A stretch of 64,000 bases of DNA from Gracilaria vermiculophylla (GCA_019155205.2 JAHNZQ020000172.1:132219-196218), one strand, 5' to 3'; shown: positions 1 through 11,529, counted from the first letter of the stretch. A program made the numbers and translations. Notes: a model not told the origin generated them from the sequence alone.

Positions 1-426
1 GATTCAGACATTGATGGATGATTGATTAAGCTGGTGACAGGGTCTTACTCTACAGGCAAGGTTATTGAGCACGACTGCTCGCAAAGTCCAAAACTACTTT
101 GCCGTTGGTCTTTTATTCTCTTGCTTCTCCACCTTTCTGCATCTTAGTTATCTGCTACTTATATACTTGCGTTGGCGTATGCTCGAGCTTTTTCGAGCAC
201 CTTTGTGACCTTTCCGTTGTGCGTTGCTTCGGGCGTTGACGATGTTGCTCTGCTCGTCCGTGAAAGTGAACATGGGTAGTTCACTTCACTGCAATGGTTG
301 CGGTAGAAGTGCATTCTTTATTATCTCATAATGGTAGCAGCCTTACTGTGACATTTAACATATCTTGTTGCATTTGGGAATTGGCGTCGTAGCATTTTGT
401 CATTAGCATTTGCTTTATTTGTCACA
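1..426 (-). repeat. 3' LTR of Copia-1 (2 bp cut by window edge)
   Basis: It matches 5175-5602 from end to end. On the minus strand it begins TGTGACAAATAAAG directly after a purine run (about 427-440, minus-strand CGATCGGGAGGGA), the expected polypurine tract. The right copy starts TGGATTCAG on the plus strand while the window starts GATTCAG, so exactly two bases lie outside. The TATA-like sequence at 158-165 is conserved in the other LTR. Confidence 0.93.
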
Positions 427-465
427 TCCCTCCCGATCGCTCGTACGTAATGTAGAGCGAGCTTG

Positions 466-3400
466 TTATTTCCATGTTTCGCTGTCGACAGCATATCCGG
501 ATTCGACGTTAATGCAGAGCACGCCAGATGCTTGTATCTCGTTGAGCAGCTTTGCGGTTTTGCGGTTGCGTTTGGTGAGCGCGTCGGAGAGGTTGCTTTC
601 CCCTGCTATCCATTGCATGTGGTTCAGCTCGTGGCTACCCAAGCTGTTTCTAATACGCTGAACTGTTGGCCTCAAGCGATAGTCTCTGGCTTCGTGTAGA
701 GTAGTTACTGTGTCATAGAGACAGCGTGTGTCCGTACACAGTTCATTTCGCATCTTTGTTTCGGGAAACATAGACATTAATCCGAATTTGAGATAATATC
801 CTCTATCTTCTGCTTCAGCGCATGCGAGAACCTCTGCGCCGTAAGGTGAATAGCTTACCCTTTTCTGCTTCCCACTTGCCTAGTCTATCGCGTGATACAG
901 GCCTATTTCGTTCTTTTGTTTGATGCGTAACCCTGTCAGAAACTCGGTTTGACCATATCCTGACATGTCATTGTGGTTGAAGGATGCATCTGAAAATGAC
1001 GACACTATCACTTCGGTGATTTCGGTAGTCCGCAGCGGTGCTTTGAAAACAACTTGTGGTTTCAATGACAGTATCTCCTTAAGCACATCGTTGGCCATGA
1101 CGAGTTCTTCGACAGTAAGCTTTGGCAGTTTCTGTTGCAGTAGCGATGTTGCGTTAGAGGCTTGCGGTAGCACTGCATTTCCCTAAAACATCAGAGTTGC
1201 GGCGAGTGAGCGGTATTATTTGACCTCTTTGTCTGTTGCGGGATCGACTCGCATTTTCTGACGTGATCTCGATAGATCGATTGGTGTTAGTCGCTCTAGG
1301 TATCGTTTCATAGACATCGAAATGCTTCCATCTCTGTCTTGCTCTATCTCGCATCCATTAAAGAGTAGCTTTTCGTCTCCGAGAATTTTTCCAACTTCAA
1401 AGCGTTTCTTCAACGAGTCTGTGAAGGCTCGCATCTCCTCACATGATCCTCCTAAAAGGAAGTCATCTGTTACCTTTGCTACGATTAAGGAGATCTCGCC
1501 GCGTGAGTTGTGTTTGAAAAACAGTTGTGACAGTCCAAATACACTTTGCATTCCAGCGACTTCTAGCATCCAAGTGTCGACCGTATTTTGCCATTGCCGG
1601 CCTGCATCAGCGATCCTATATGGTAACTTTAGCAGTTTCCACAATATTCCACGCACCCCAGGCCATTCGCGGGGAGTCCTTACAAAGATCTGTCGCATGA
1701 TCGGTCCGCTTTGCAGAAATGCGCCTTTTATGTCCGCAGTTCCAATCCTAAGGCCGAGAAAGGTAACAGGTGACAGCAAAAGACAAACTACGAGTAGTGG
1801 CGCGTTCGATGAGTCCTTCCGTATGCAGTCTTTCTCATCGTCGTGGTTGCCGTGGGGAACGATACGTGCTTTCAGTTTTCGCTTTCCTTCTTCATCTGTC
1901 TTGATCTTGTATACGAGATGCGAGGTGATGATGTTGGAGTTTCGTGGCACCTCTCGTTCCAAAACCTCTTCATATGCGTCCGTCCAGTTAGATTCGTGCT
2001 CTTGTTTGAGCGCATCGTGCGGGACAAATGGTGGGGCAAAGGCTAATTGTGCTGCTGTCACCTGCTTTGATCCGAAAATTTCGTAGATATCGTCCAGTTC
2101 TCGAGATATGTTGCGTTGTAGTTCGGTTCCGTTGATGTCTCAGCAATCGTTCCGAATATTTGATGCATATGTGCCGATATCTCTCTTTCCCCTTTCGGGA
2201 CGATCGGTGAATGTATGCGGTTGTGGCGTGCCTTTGTTTTGCGCTGTAGCTAGCAACGATTGTTGCGCATTTGTATCCGATGTTGGAGTAGGTGGCTGAG
2301 GCGGTGGCTCATCGGTCACAAGGGTTGCAGGAGCGTCAGTTGCGGGTGGCGCTTGGGCGGTTTCTTCTTGTGTATCCATTGGTTCGGCCAACTCTTCTTC
2401 AAGGGAACAAGATAACAGCTCGGTGGCCAACGTCCCTCGCGGCTTGAACCTCACGTGCTCGTATGCAACTCGCATAAGACGTCCCCGTGCGGTGTGACGA
2501 ACTTCCAGGTAGTGTGGATGCGCTGCGACGACTGTAGCTGCAACCCACTCGACAGCTTCGTTCTGCTTGCTTGTCTTGTAGAAGACCTACACACTATCGC
2601 CTGGGTTAAAAAGGTCTGGTTCGTGGTTGTGATGTGTTCGGGAGTGTAAGAGGGGTTGCAGTTTGCGTGTTGCAACTTGCTCTTTATGAGCGTTGAAGAT
2701 CTCTTGAGTGACAACAGTGTGAGGAAGACCAAGTACAGATTGTTGGTATCCCCAAACCAGCTCAAACGAGCTTAAGATCTTGCTGCCGGAGAACATGTCG
2801 GAAAGAAACGACGCCCTTTCGATTATTGAATCGACCGACGCGTTACTTCTCTCATCATTTAATCGCGCGATGATGGACTTTACCGCCGCGTTCTTTCGCT
2901 CCACTATCCCGGTTTTGTTGTGTCGACGGGTAGGGCGTGGCTTGAATTGAATATCATGTACGTTTAGGAACTGACGGAGCACTTCGCAGTTGAATTCATC
3001 GTCAGCAGGGATGGCGTCAAGGGCACAATGTCTGTAGATCCAGAAGGTTTCGATAGCGTGAATCATTGTCTCTGCTTCCCTTGAATCGCATTTCACAAGT
3101 TCAGAGTAATTTGTGCCCGTATCCGTCATGTTCATTACAGTATGCTTACTGCCCCTAATGACAGGGAATAGGAAGTCAATCTGTATTTCGACATTGAAGG
3201 CTTGATTGACGTGCGAAATTGAAATCTTTTTCATCGGAGCCGGTCTGCCGTTTTTTGCGCACACATCGGACGCAGCGTATACGCGCTCAATCGCAGTTTC
3301 GAGATTGCGATCTAGCATGTTTGCTTCATTGCACAGGAGTTTCATCTCATCGGCGGTGGCGTGTGTATATCGGTGTACTCTTTGGCAGAATGCCAAGGGC

Positions 3401-3904
3401 TGTCTTTTCGCATTTGAGTGAATGTTACAAAGAAGAGTTTGTTTGGTGGCGAAATGATGTGGTGCGTTGTCGAGTCTTAGTTGGCTATTGGAGGGTACCA
3501 AATACGTGTATAGATAGCGATAAGCATCATCGTATGGACGTCTCATCTCCATGTATCGCTGGTTTGCCAGGTTGAAGGTCTTGCAGTGTTTGCGAATTTC
3601 TTGTCCGAGGATAAGAGGCGACTTGCCGGGAACCAGGTCCAAAGTGAACGCAGTTGGCTTTTCGTGTACGTCGTGGATGGTTATCGTCCATGAACAGACT
3701 GTCATCTTGGCACCATGGCATTCGTCTCCCCATCCGCGGAGATATCTTTCGCTCTGTGGTTCAATTTCGAAGGGAATCCCAAGGACATCGTATAGTGTGA
3801 TTGCGTTTTCTATGCCTCCTATAGAGGTTGGTGCTCCTTCATCTAAAATGGGTTTAGGATCAGGCCGGGGCGTGTCTAATTCTTTTACTGAAAATACGAG
3901 GTGT
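466..3904 (-). pseudogene. Copia-1 pol: protease, integrase, reverse transcriptase, RNase H, with in-frame stops
   Basis: One minus-strand frame runs from about 3904 to 466 and is interrupted by stops at 2587, 2140, 1216, about 1183 and 880. The protease region near 3850 reads LDEGAPTSIGG, where copia proteases usually have D-S/T-G-A. The integrase core (about 3300-2850) shows QIDFLFP, then PADDEF, then GIVERKN, fitting the D, D and E residues. The reverse transcriptase (2061-1216) has KARIVPHG, DIKGAFLQ and the catalytic pair in VTDDFLL. The RNase H end (777-466) has DTRCLYD and NLSDALTK. All domains are present in copia order. Pol is in the -1 frame relative to the end of gag, but no canonical slippery heptamer is visible there, so an indel is as likely as programmed shifting. 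Confidence 0.9.
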
Positions 3905-5187
3905 TTTCTTTTGCGTTGCTATCCTGGTTTGCATGATGACTACCGTTGCCGTTCCCGACTGAGCTTATGAGCTTGCAAACGGGTATCTTGTTCAGAAGGT
4001 TTCCGTTCTGATCTTTGAAAAGTTCGCGTGTCGCTGGTACAAGCTTCTGAATGGTGTCAGTTTGTATCTCCTTTCCCTCCATGAGTGCCTTGATGACGTT
4101 GAATATGCACTCAGGATCGCGATACCAGTGATTTGGTTCATTGCAGCTGCGACATTTAGATATCGCTTTCGGGCCATGTCCATTCGGGATGTGCGTCTTC
4201 TGCCTCTTTTCCCGACCGAACTTGTCACGATATCCTTGCTGGTTACTTTCGTCGAAGTCTCGCTTTCCTGGCATGGTGCTTACACATTTTCCGTCTGCGG
4301 TGTCCTCATCGTCTTCTACTTTGAGATCCTTCAATACTTCTACAGCGTCATCGAGTGTGATTCGAAATATCGTTCGGTCTTGTGTAGCATGGAGCTCGTT
4401 CGCTGCGATGGTAGCTTTAATGGCGTCTACGATGTTCTTCGATTGTTCGGAGTAGTGGACAGTGAAGTTGTTTATGGCATCACGGTTTTGCGCGAGGTCG
4501 TAAAGAATCTCAGTCCTTTTCTTGATCCCGTCTAAGCGATCTTTGCTGATGACGAATATCTTATCCGCAGGGGCAATTCTTCGAGGCGATATCGTGGAGA
4601 CCAGCCTGGTGATGATGGAGCTGTAGACTGTGGCTGGTAATTTTGCGTTCTCTAGCAACATCATCGCGAATTTCTGACTATCCTGTTGGATCGTTGCCGC
4701 GTCACAGTGGTTCAGGTAGTCTAACGCAAAGTGCTTGGTACCTTCTAGCAAATGTGGCCGGTGATTCTCCATTCTTGCGAGTACAGTTGAAAACGAGACG
4801 CATCATCTGTACGAGCCTTCGAATTCCGTCAGTTGGTGAATCTTTGGCTACGAGGTTGATAATACCATTTACGATATGAAACTGCTTGTTGACATTCTCA
4901 TTTTCATCATCACCATCCAGATTGATGACTTCTGCAGCTATGGATTGCCCTACTTGCGATGCGAATACCGGATCGAGCGCATTGAAGAGTGTAAGGCCGA
5001 GGGCACTTAAGATGCCTTTAGCTCTCGTATCCCCTCCTTTGGCGAAGCGTTTCACGGCTGTTATCCAGAGCATAACACGTTTGCGCCACTTGAACGTGTC
5101 TGTAGTCGTTGAAAGTTGCGGTGGAAGTAGTATGTCCTTTCCTGGAGCAAAGGCCCTGTCTGGGCCCATAACAATGGATTCAGACAT
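3885..5187 (-). pseudogene. Copia-1 gag with one frameshift and a zinc-knuckle-like motif
   Basis: The frame opens with ATG at 5187, which lies inside the 5' LTR; a second in-frame ATG at 5169 lies inside the primer site. The first frame ends at 4702, while the natural continuation is in the frame of 4772-3885, so an indel near 4735 is likely. The C-terminal part has CRSCNEPNHWYRDPEC, spaced CX2CX4HX6C instead of the usual CX2CX4HX4C, after a basic stretch typical of nucleocapsid. The gene would encode the particle protein. The frame stops at 3885, just where the protease frame begins. Confidence 0.85.
5160..5172 (-). other. Copia-1 primer-binding site, half-tRNA (initiator-Met anticodon arm) type
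   Basis: Three bases inside the 5' LTR end, the minus strand reads GTTATGGGCCCAG. This is the exact complement of the conserved anticodon stem-loop of eukaryotic initiator methionine tRNA (CTGGGCCCATAAC). The Drosophila copia element is known to prime from a half-molecule of this tRNA using the same sequence. The site contains the in-frame ATG at 5169, so primer site and gag coding overlap. Confidence 0.85.
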
Positions 5188-5602
5188 TGCTGGATAATTG
5201 ATTAAGCTGTTGACAGGGTCTTACTCTACAGGCAAGGGTATTGAGCACGACGGCTCGCAAAGTCCAAAGCTACTTTGCAGTTGGTTTATTCTTCTCTTGC
5301 TTCTCCACCTTTCTGCATCTTGGCTATCTGCTACTTATATACTTGCGTTGGCGTATGCTCGAGCTCTTTCGAGCACCTTTGTGACCTTTGCGTTGTGCGT
5401 TGCTTCGGGCGATGACGATGTTGCTTTGTTCTTCCGTGAAGGTGAACATGGGTAGTTCACTTCACTGCAATGGTTGCGGTAGAAGTGCATTCTTTATTAT
5501 CTCATAATGGTAGCAGCCTTACTGTGGCATTTAACATATCTTGTTGCATTTTGGAATTGGCGTCGTAGCATTTTGTCATTAGCATTTGCTTTATTTGTCA
5601 CA
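5175..5602 (-). repeat. 5' LTR of Copia-1
   Basis: This is a 428-bp repeat with TG...CA ends, matching the left LTR over its whole length. On the minus strand it starts TGTGACAAATAAAG at 5602 and ends GTCTGAATCCA at 5175. The primer site follows immediately. The first five bases outside it on the right are ACTGT (5603-5607), the expected right-hand target duplication; the left partner lies beyond the window. Confidence 0.93.
5334..5341 (-). promoter_or_regulatory. TATA box in Copia-1 5' LTR
   Basis: The minus strand reads TATATAAG within CGCAAGTATATAAGTAGC. The same motif is kept at 158-165 in the other LTR. Its position in the last 40 percent of the LTR fits a U3 core promoter. Confidence 0.6.
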
Positions 5603-5744
5603 ACTGTACAGTTCGATATTTTTTCTATCATAAACCAGTAAAACTGCAAATCATGTCCTTCAATAAAAACCTTCAAGGAGTTTTTAGATCCTTCTAAGTT
5701 AGTTCTATTATTTTTTCAAGAGGCTTACACATGCCTCTGGAACA
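5603..5744 (-). repeat. Copia-2 3' LTR fragment, interrupted by Copia-1
   Basis: On the minus strand a purine tract GAGAGGAGG (5745-5753) is followed by TGTTCCAGAGG, the classical start of a copia 3' LTR. The sequence continues to 5603, where Copia-1 begins. It resembles 35157-35298 along its length, including the ATAAACCAGTAAAA-like block and the terminal hairpin around CAAGAGGCTT. The rest of this LTR should lie to the left of the window, beyond Copia-1. Confidence 0.75.
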
Positions 5745-6085
5745 CCTCCTCTCAAGTTGAAAAATCTTAATGTCCCTGAACTTATAAAAACAATTTGTAT
5801 TTGACTTTTTATCAATGTTTTTGTAAGAATATCCGCAATCCTTTTTTCTGTAGTGCAGTGTTAAAATCGAACATAAGTTTTCTGCAAATAATTTTCGATA
5901 TAGAAGCAAAACGCATTTCAGTTTTTTGATTGTCCGTTTCAAACTACTGTTTCAGACAGTTGAATAGTCGATTGCTTGCCCACAAAAACTGTAAATTGCA
6001 TACTGTAAATTGATTTCCGTTACTTAAGTGGTTTTGAAAGCCACTGACCTTCTTTCAAAACTTCACTCAGAGCAATCAGTTCTGT
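5745..6085 (-). pseudogene. Copia-2 RNase H C-terminus relic
   Basis: Reading the minus strand from about 6085 gives the tail of a copia polyprotein: ELIALSEVLKEGQWL, then QSTIQL, then HCTTEKRIADILTKTL, then LRFFNLRGG. The ADILTK motif, followed by the LRGG end and the purine tract, is diagnostic of the end of copia RNase H. Several in-frame stops are present. This lineage is not that of Copia-1, whose equivalent motif is SDALTK. The relic is cut at its left by its own LTR and at its right by Gypsy-C sequence. Confidence 0.82.
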
Positions 6086-6089
6086 CGGC

Positions 6090-7260
6090 CCACGTGGTTC
6101 GTTTGGAAGATCAGATCCGCACCCTATGGCACACCTAGGCAGTCCTGGCTGAAGAACGTTAGTCCTGCCGAAGGCGTTTGAAGAGGCTGTTGACGAATGT
6201 CGCCGAAGAGCTTCGCGTGCTACGGTCTGATGTCAATACGACCCTCGAAGGTCTCGGCCTGCCGGCGTCCTACGTCGAGGGTGTGCAAAATGGACTTAAT
6301 TGAGTACGATTCCAACTGGAGTCGATGGAGAAATCTATGCTTCTTTGTGCATCCGCAGCACAAACCACTGGATCTCAGTGAGACAAACGTGGGGAGGCTC
6401 AGAATGGCGGGAAAAAGTGGAACAATTGAAAGAGTCGCGATCAACACAGGGACTTTTCCTTGGACTCGGCATCAACTTCTCAGGATTTGAAGTCCTCATA
6501 GAGTGATTCTGACTGTGACCGACCGGATCGGGGTACCCGTTCCAAACGGTCACTGGCCACCCATGGGGCATTCCGTTCCTGGTCGAAGGGTAAGTGACAC
6601 CTCAGGCTTCATCCATTGTAGCCCACAAATTCTCTCTACAAGAATCTGTTTCGTACCGTTATTATCGGTTACAAGATACTTCTTTATGCAGGACACCCCG
6701 TGAAACGGGTGAGGCGAAGGACCGCATCAAACGGATGCAGCTGTCCATGAAGAACAAGACGTTTACTGGAGATGATCCAAATTTAGTGGTAAGCGCCCTG
6801 TCCCGCTTTGTCGCGGAAGCCGATATCCTCAAAATGAGTGAGGCACAGGCATATTTTGCATTATCATACTTTTTGCGGAGAGTCGCTTTAGACCAATTCC
6901 TCTCGGTTCAATGTTCGTCTCCGGCGTCCGAGGGAGGAGGGACCTGCTGGCTCGAGGGCACGCAGTACCACTTGCGTTCGTACGCGACTAATACAGCCAT
7001 TCAGTCGGCTATCCTCACACTACGCGATACTCCCTAACGCAATAGAGAGGTAGAGACAGACTACTCGGTATGCCTGAATAAGGCTTTTAGTCGCTGTGGA
7101 AATTTTTACTACGCAAAGGAATGGTGTAAGATGTTTATGGATGGGTTAGATCCAGTAATTAAGACGTTGGTTGCCCGCCAGCGGGACGATCACCCTCAGC
7201 TGGTATACCTAGAGCTGGTCCAGTTCGCTTCTGCAGAGAGAGAGAGACACTACGTGTGAG
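6090..7260 (+). pseudogene. Gypsy-C gag relic
   Basis: Broken plus-strand frames read in series: a helical stretch near 6190-6290 (AEELRVLRSDVNTTLEGL), then 6300-6506, then 6690-7260 with MKNKTFTGDDPN and later MFMDGLDPVIKTLVARQ. The block near 6740 corresponds to HSFSGEDPISVLKF in Gypsy-B gag, and the FMDGLDP region to LFVEGLPPSIHARV. This pattern of a capsid core plus a predicted coiled coil is typical of gypsy gag. At least three stops or shifts break it. Confidence 0.65.
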
Positions 7261-7733
7261 AAACTCCGGGTACCGGCAGAAGGAGGAAGTGGCGCTGGTG
7301 GTGGGTCCAGATACCTCTTCCCTCTCACTGGGAGCCAGGGATACATACGAACCGAATAATGACGGTTTGCACCTTCTCCACGAAGATGGTAGGTCAGTCT
7401 CGACATCGAAATTACGGTCTATATCGAAAGGCTCGTATGGTACAACAATGGAAGCTCAGCAGGAGGTACAGGCCCTCTAACTGGGTAATGACCGGGCTCC
7501 GGTCCCTTGCCTACCATATGTCAACTAGAGGAAGAAAGTTCAGCGCCCTAGCTTGGTTGATAACCGGAACCTCGGAAATGTGGCCGAAAACCGTAACGCT
7601 GCTCCTTGAGATACTCTGTCTGGAGTTATATGCCACTTTTGCTGTCCTCTGTAGCACATTTCCCCGCAGTGAGCCCTTCCGTTAAAGGAGATGGTGCAGG
7701 TGGTGGCCAGCTACGAAGCCCTTTCTCGAGAAC

Positions 7734-7799
7734 AGAAGACGGCGGTCCCGATTACAGAAGACGGCAGTCCCGATAACAGAAGACGGCAGTCCCGATAAC
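7734..7799 (+). repeat. 22-bp tandem repeat, three units
   Basis: The units are 7734-7755, 7756-7777 and 7778-7799. The second and third are identical (AGAAGACGGCAGTCCCGATA plus AC) and the first differs at two positions. The unit length is not a multiple of three, so each copy shifts the reading frame of the decayed gag around it. Confidence 0.9.
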
Positions 7800-8219
7800 A
7801 TCGAATCTCCGTGCAAAAACGGATATCGCCACCGCATTTGCTCACACCCTACTTTTATGCAAGCAGCTAATGCCAAAGAAGACAGGATACTATGCCGAAT
7901 TAAGCGAAAGCATTGCCTGTGCCATTCGTGGGGTCAATTACCCGCAGCAAGATGGCCCAATCGTTGTGGAGGAATGCGGGCGAGAGCCCGAAGCGAAACC
8001 CATTCAAGGAAACTAAATGATGAAGTCTCCCAATAGGGACAGGCCTCCTCAGAAATGAGGCTAATGACGCCCGAGGTCCCACTGCTCTACGGGAAAAATC
8101 TTAACGAGGAGATATACCGCAGATGCGGACTCTAAACATTTGGGTATACTGCGTAAATTGTGGAGACGGGTAAATCACAACTGGATCCCTGATTGAGTCT
8201 TAGTGATGGCGAAGTGACA

Positions 8220-8661
8220 AGATAAGGTTTATGCTGATTCTGAACTGCACTTGCAGTATATGGTGCGACTTATCACAGTTCCCGGACCTGGAGCGGGGCC
8301 AAATTTCGTTGTCGAGTCCGTAATACCTCGGCTTCTGCGGTGTCATATTCGCACAGAAGCGGTACCTGAAGTCTGGAACGGAAACGACAATATGTTACAA
8401 ACAATGGAAACCATTGATCTTGTCGTCCGACTGGGAGGATCGGTGGCCAAGCTCACTTTAATTGTGTGCCAATCTATGATCGTGCTGGTCGTCATCGCGT
8501 ACGACTACTTCGAGCGCTTCGTGGAGTCCCTTTTCTATAGCCTGAAACAGGTGGAGGTGAAATATGGGTCGTCAATCCCCATGGTCCGACATCCGCTTCA
8601 TCGGGATGCGAACAAGAGAGTGCCTCTACCTTCTATGCAGGAATCGCCACCGGACAATTGA
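8220..8661 (+). pseudogene. Gypsy-C protease region relic
   Basis: The frame at 8251-8661 contains VPGPGAGPNFV, which aligns with AILDIGAGPNLV in the Gypsy-B protease at 35341. The catalytic D-S/T-G-A has degenerated to G-P-G-A here. The following segment keeps the spacing of the Gypsy-B copy. An inactive remnant; identity rests on the Gypsy-B match. Confidence 0.55.
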
Positions 8662-9059
8662 GAGTGGAGTAAGCTCCGCGTTAGGGATTCAATGACGATA
8701 CCACCCACCACGCAGATTTTTTGTTCAGGTCAACTCCCGTCAAAACTGTTTGAGGGTTGTTCAAACCTCGAACTAGTTGTATGAGAGCAGTCGCCTCGCC
8801 GTCGCAAATCGAATTGTGCAAGTCGTGCCCAACTTTCCACTTGAGATCTTTGTCACAAGTCTGGGCTACAAACCCCAGTATCTGGCAAAAAACCAAGTGA
8901 TTGGTCCGGTCACGCCACACCTGCTGGCGATGATCTACACAAGAGTCACGACCGTCCAGCTACTTCGGCTCGTGAATTCGGGAGATGGGAAGGCGCTCGA
9001 AGCGGCAGTGAGCTCTGCCCCCAACGGAGTCACCGCTGCCCCAGAAGGTACCGTGAAAA

Positions 9060-10040
9060 CCGGAAAGCCCGACTTTCAGCTTAGTCCACCCTCACCGACC
9101 CCACGTCCGACGAGTTACGACTGGATTGATCCCGTGAGAGCTCTCGAAGAACTTGATTTGTTCCATGTGCCGGCTTTACTCTGGAACCGTCTCCGCGCAA
9201 CATTATGGGAATTTTCTCTGGTGTGAGATGGCTCGCTCTGCGAGAATAACTGCACCGAATATCTGATACCGACCACTCGGGAAATCGCGCAACCCCCATG
9301 CAGGGCTGGGCTGAAGGATCGGGGGGAGGAAGAATTCCAAGTAGAGCGCATGCTTTGTTCCGGAGTCAAAGAGCAAAAACAATATCCGCAAGCGTCTTCC
9401 GTGTTCCTCGCGCTATAAGCGGAGGGCTCATGGACATGCTTCGTGGAATACCGCAGGTTCAATGCAGCAACTATGTGGGAAACCTCCGCGATTCTTTGGA
9501 TGGACGCGTGTTTAGACTCACTCGGTGATGCTTCCGTATTTGTGGCTCTAGAGGCTAATTGGGGCTATAAGTAGGCCATTGTCAGGGAGAAAGACCGGTA
9601 CAAAACGGCATTTGTGTGCCACGTGGTGTCCTACCGCTTCAGACGGATATCTTCTGGTTTGACCAATGTACCCGCAACATTTCTGAATTCTATCGACGTA
9701 CTAATGAATGGATTTAATAGCCAGAATTGCCTTGTGTACGTGGACGACATAATCATCGTTCCCATCGAGTCGCACGATCATCCCAACCACGCGCGGAATG
9801 TGATGAGGGTACTGCGTGACGCAGGTATGCCCTGAAGCTCAGAAAGTGTGATTTCATTACCGATAACATGAAGTATCTGGGTCACATCATCCATCCCGGA
9901 AGGCTTATGATCGAAAGAATTCGAGTCACGTCTCTCACTGTGGCGCAAGATACCCGGACGCAAACGGAATTGAGATCCTTCTTTGGATTGCTCTACGCCT
10001 ATCGACGGTTCATACCAAAAGTTATCAGGTTCCGCCGCCC
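9060..10040 (+). pseudogene. Gypsy-C reverse transcriptase relic
   Basis: Successive frames give SLGDASVF, then SYRFRRISSGLTNVPATF (the usual FGLxNAPATF block), then the intact catalytic motif CLVYVDDIII near 9735. After a frameshift at about 9835 come LRKCDFITDNMKYLGHII and ELRSFFGLLYAYRRFI, the conserved connection to RNase H. Stops at about 9225 and 9574 and the frameshift make it a pseudogene. Confidence 0.85.
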
Positions 10041-10129
10041 CGCGTAACACGCTACTGCGGAAAGGACAGCCGCCATAGCTCTCACCATTCACCAGCGATC
10101 CGTCGGCTGCTTTTAAGTTTCTGAATAGG

Positions 10130-10560
10130 GCAGGCTCAACAGCTCCATTTTTTTCACTCATCAACTTGGACCTCCCATACTCCGTAGAGACAGATTCCAG
10201 TGATCACCAAGTGGGTTGCGCACTGTATCAAACATGCCCCGAAGAGGCACGCAAACCAATCGGATATTGGTCCCGGACTCTAAACTATAAGAAGAGGAAC
10301 TATTTCGTCTTGGAGAAGGAGTGCCTCGCCGTAGTTTGGGCGCTCTCTACACTACGCCCTTATGTAACTGGGGTGCACTTCACCGTATTTACGTACCACT
10401 CCTCTTTGACGTCCATGATGAATATTTTCGATCCACCAGACCACTTAATTCAGTGGAGGCTCCGCTTTGCGGAAATCAAATTCGACGTGTTTTAGAAGAG
10501 GAACGCACACAGCTCGCAAGCCGATGCCTTCTCGTGTTTGCCCACATAAAAAGAAGACGT
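10130..10560 (+). pseudogene. Gypsy-C RNase H relic
   Basis: The frame from 10166 shows VETDSSDHQVGCALYQ, PIGYWSRTLN, YFVLEKECLAVVWAL and the distal QWRLRFAEIKFDVF. These correspond to the catalytic D, E and D regions of gypsy RNase H. A TAG at 10493 follows, then QADAFSCLPT, equivalent to ADALSRLPT. Confidence 0.85.
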
Positions 10561-10779
10561 TGGTGACGCCGATGTGGATGAGATCCCCTACTTCGTTATC
10601 GACGAGAGTACCCCGAAAGCTCAGGCCTGGGCCGACGACGACGCTAGCCCCGACGACATCCACGAGCTCCTCGCCTCCGACAATGTTGAGCACGCCTCAC
10701 AAGGAAATTTTATGTCAATCAGGATGGAGCAGATGATCTGAGAACAGTTCCAGGACCCATTCTGAATGGAAATATATGC

Positions 10780-11470
10780 CTGTCTGAACGGTGGAGGAGA
10801 CTTACGATTCGAAATGAGCGACAAGTGCTATCTGATCCGGAAAGTGGAGCATCACCAACGAATCGCGGTTTCCCACTCTCTCGAGCCCACGGTCTTCCAC
10901 CTGTCGCACAAACTCTGTGCACACCTCGGTGGGAGGAAACATTATCTAACGCTTCGCAGGGACTATTACTTGCCCGCGATGGCGGTGGATTGCTAAGCTG
11001 CTGTGCAGTTCAGCACACGAAGCGAGAAGACTCTGGTCAAACTCAGGCGGCATGCCCCCAAGTTGAAGCTCTACCATGCAAGGGCTCCTCTTTGGTTTAT
11101 TGCAATCGACATTCTCGGTCTGCTTTTGAAGATGACGAAGGGCAATATCTTTCTGTTCGTAATTACCGACTGCTTCTCGAAGCTTGTAAAGTTGCCGTAC
11201 GGTCGATCTCCGAATTCGAGTTCGCACAAACGTTTTTTAAGTATTAGGTCTTTGTGTGAGGGCCTACTGTCAAGCTACTATCCGACAGCGGTAAAGCATT
11301 CGCATTGAGATTCATTCAAGGCGTCTGCCGCATACTGGATGTGAGGGAGCTCTTTTACACGACCTATCACCCTTAATCTATCGGGCAGGTCAAGCGGTTC
11401 AACCGCATACTACTCGCGTCACTGCGCAAAGATATCACGAATCACCCCACCTCATAGGATATCTTCACGG
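10780..11470 (+). pseudogene. Gypsy-C integrase relic
   Basis: The zinc-binding region is visible as LCAHLGGRKHYLTLRRDYYLPAM-like sequence around 10920. FIAIDILGLL and FLFVITDCFSKL (about 11100-11180) mark the first catalytic aspartate region. The second half is shifted and broken, with a recognisable LSGRSSGST-like remnant of the HPQTNGQVERFN block near 11385. Many stops. Confidence 0.75.
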
Positions 11471-11529
11471 ATGCCATGACATATGCGTACAAGACGCAGA
11501 TACCCCTGACCACCGGCCTCAGTCCATTC

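Larger units (their letters stand above)
1..5602 (-). mobile_element. Copia-1: minus-strand Ty1/copia LTR retrotransposon, both LTRs present, coding region decayed
   Basis: The ends are two copies of one 428-bp LTR; the left copy lacks only its first two bases because the window starts inside it. Read on the minus strand the order is 5' LTR, tRNA primer site, gag, protease, integrase, reverse transcriptase, RNase H, purine tract, 3' LTR. Integrase before reverse transcriptase is the copia order. The two LTRs carry scattered single-base differences, so the insertion is not recent. Gag has one frameshift, and pol stays in one frame with about five in-frame stops, so the copy cannot make a full protein. 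Confidence 0.93.

Noticed and set aside
3885..3910. Possible programmed -1 frameshift between Copia-1 gag and pol
   Set aside because: The frames are in -1 relation, but no X XXY YYZ heptamer occurs in phase in the overlap, and the element carries other indels.
7734..7799. Direct repeats as a CRISPR array
   Set aside because: Units are contiguous without spacers and lie in a eukaryotic retroelement.
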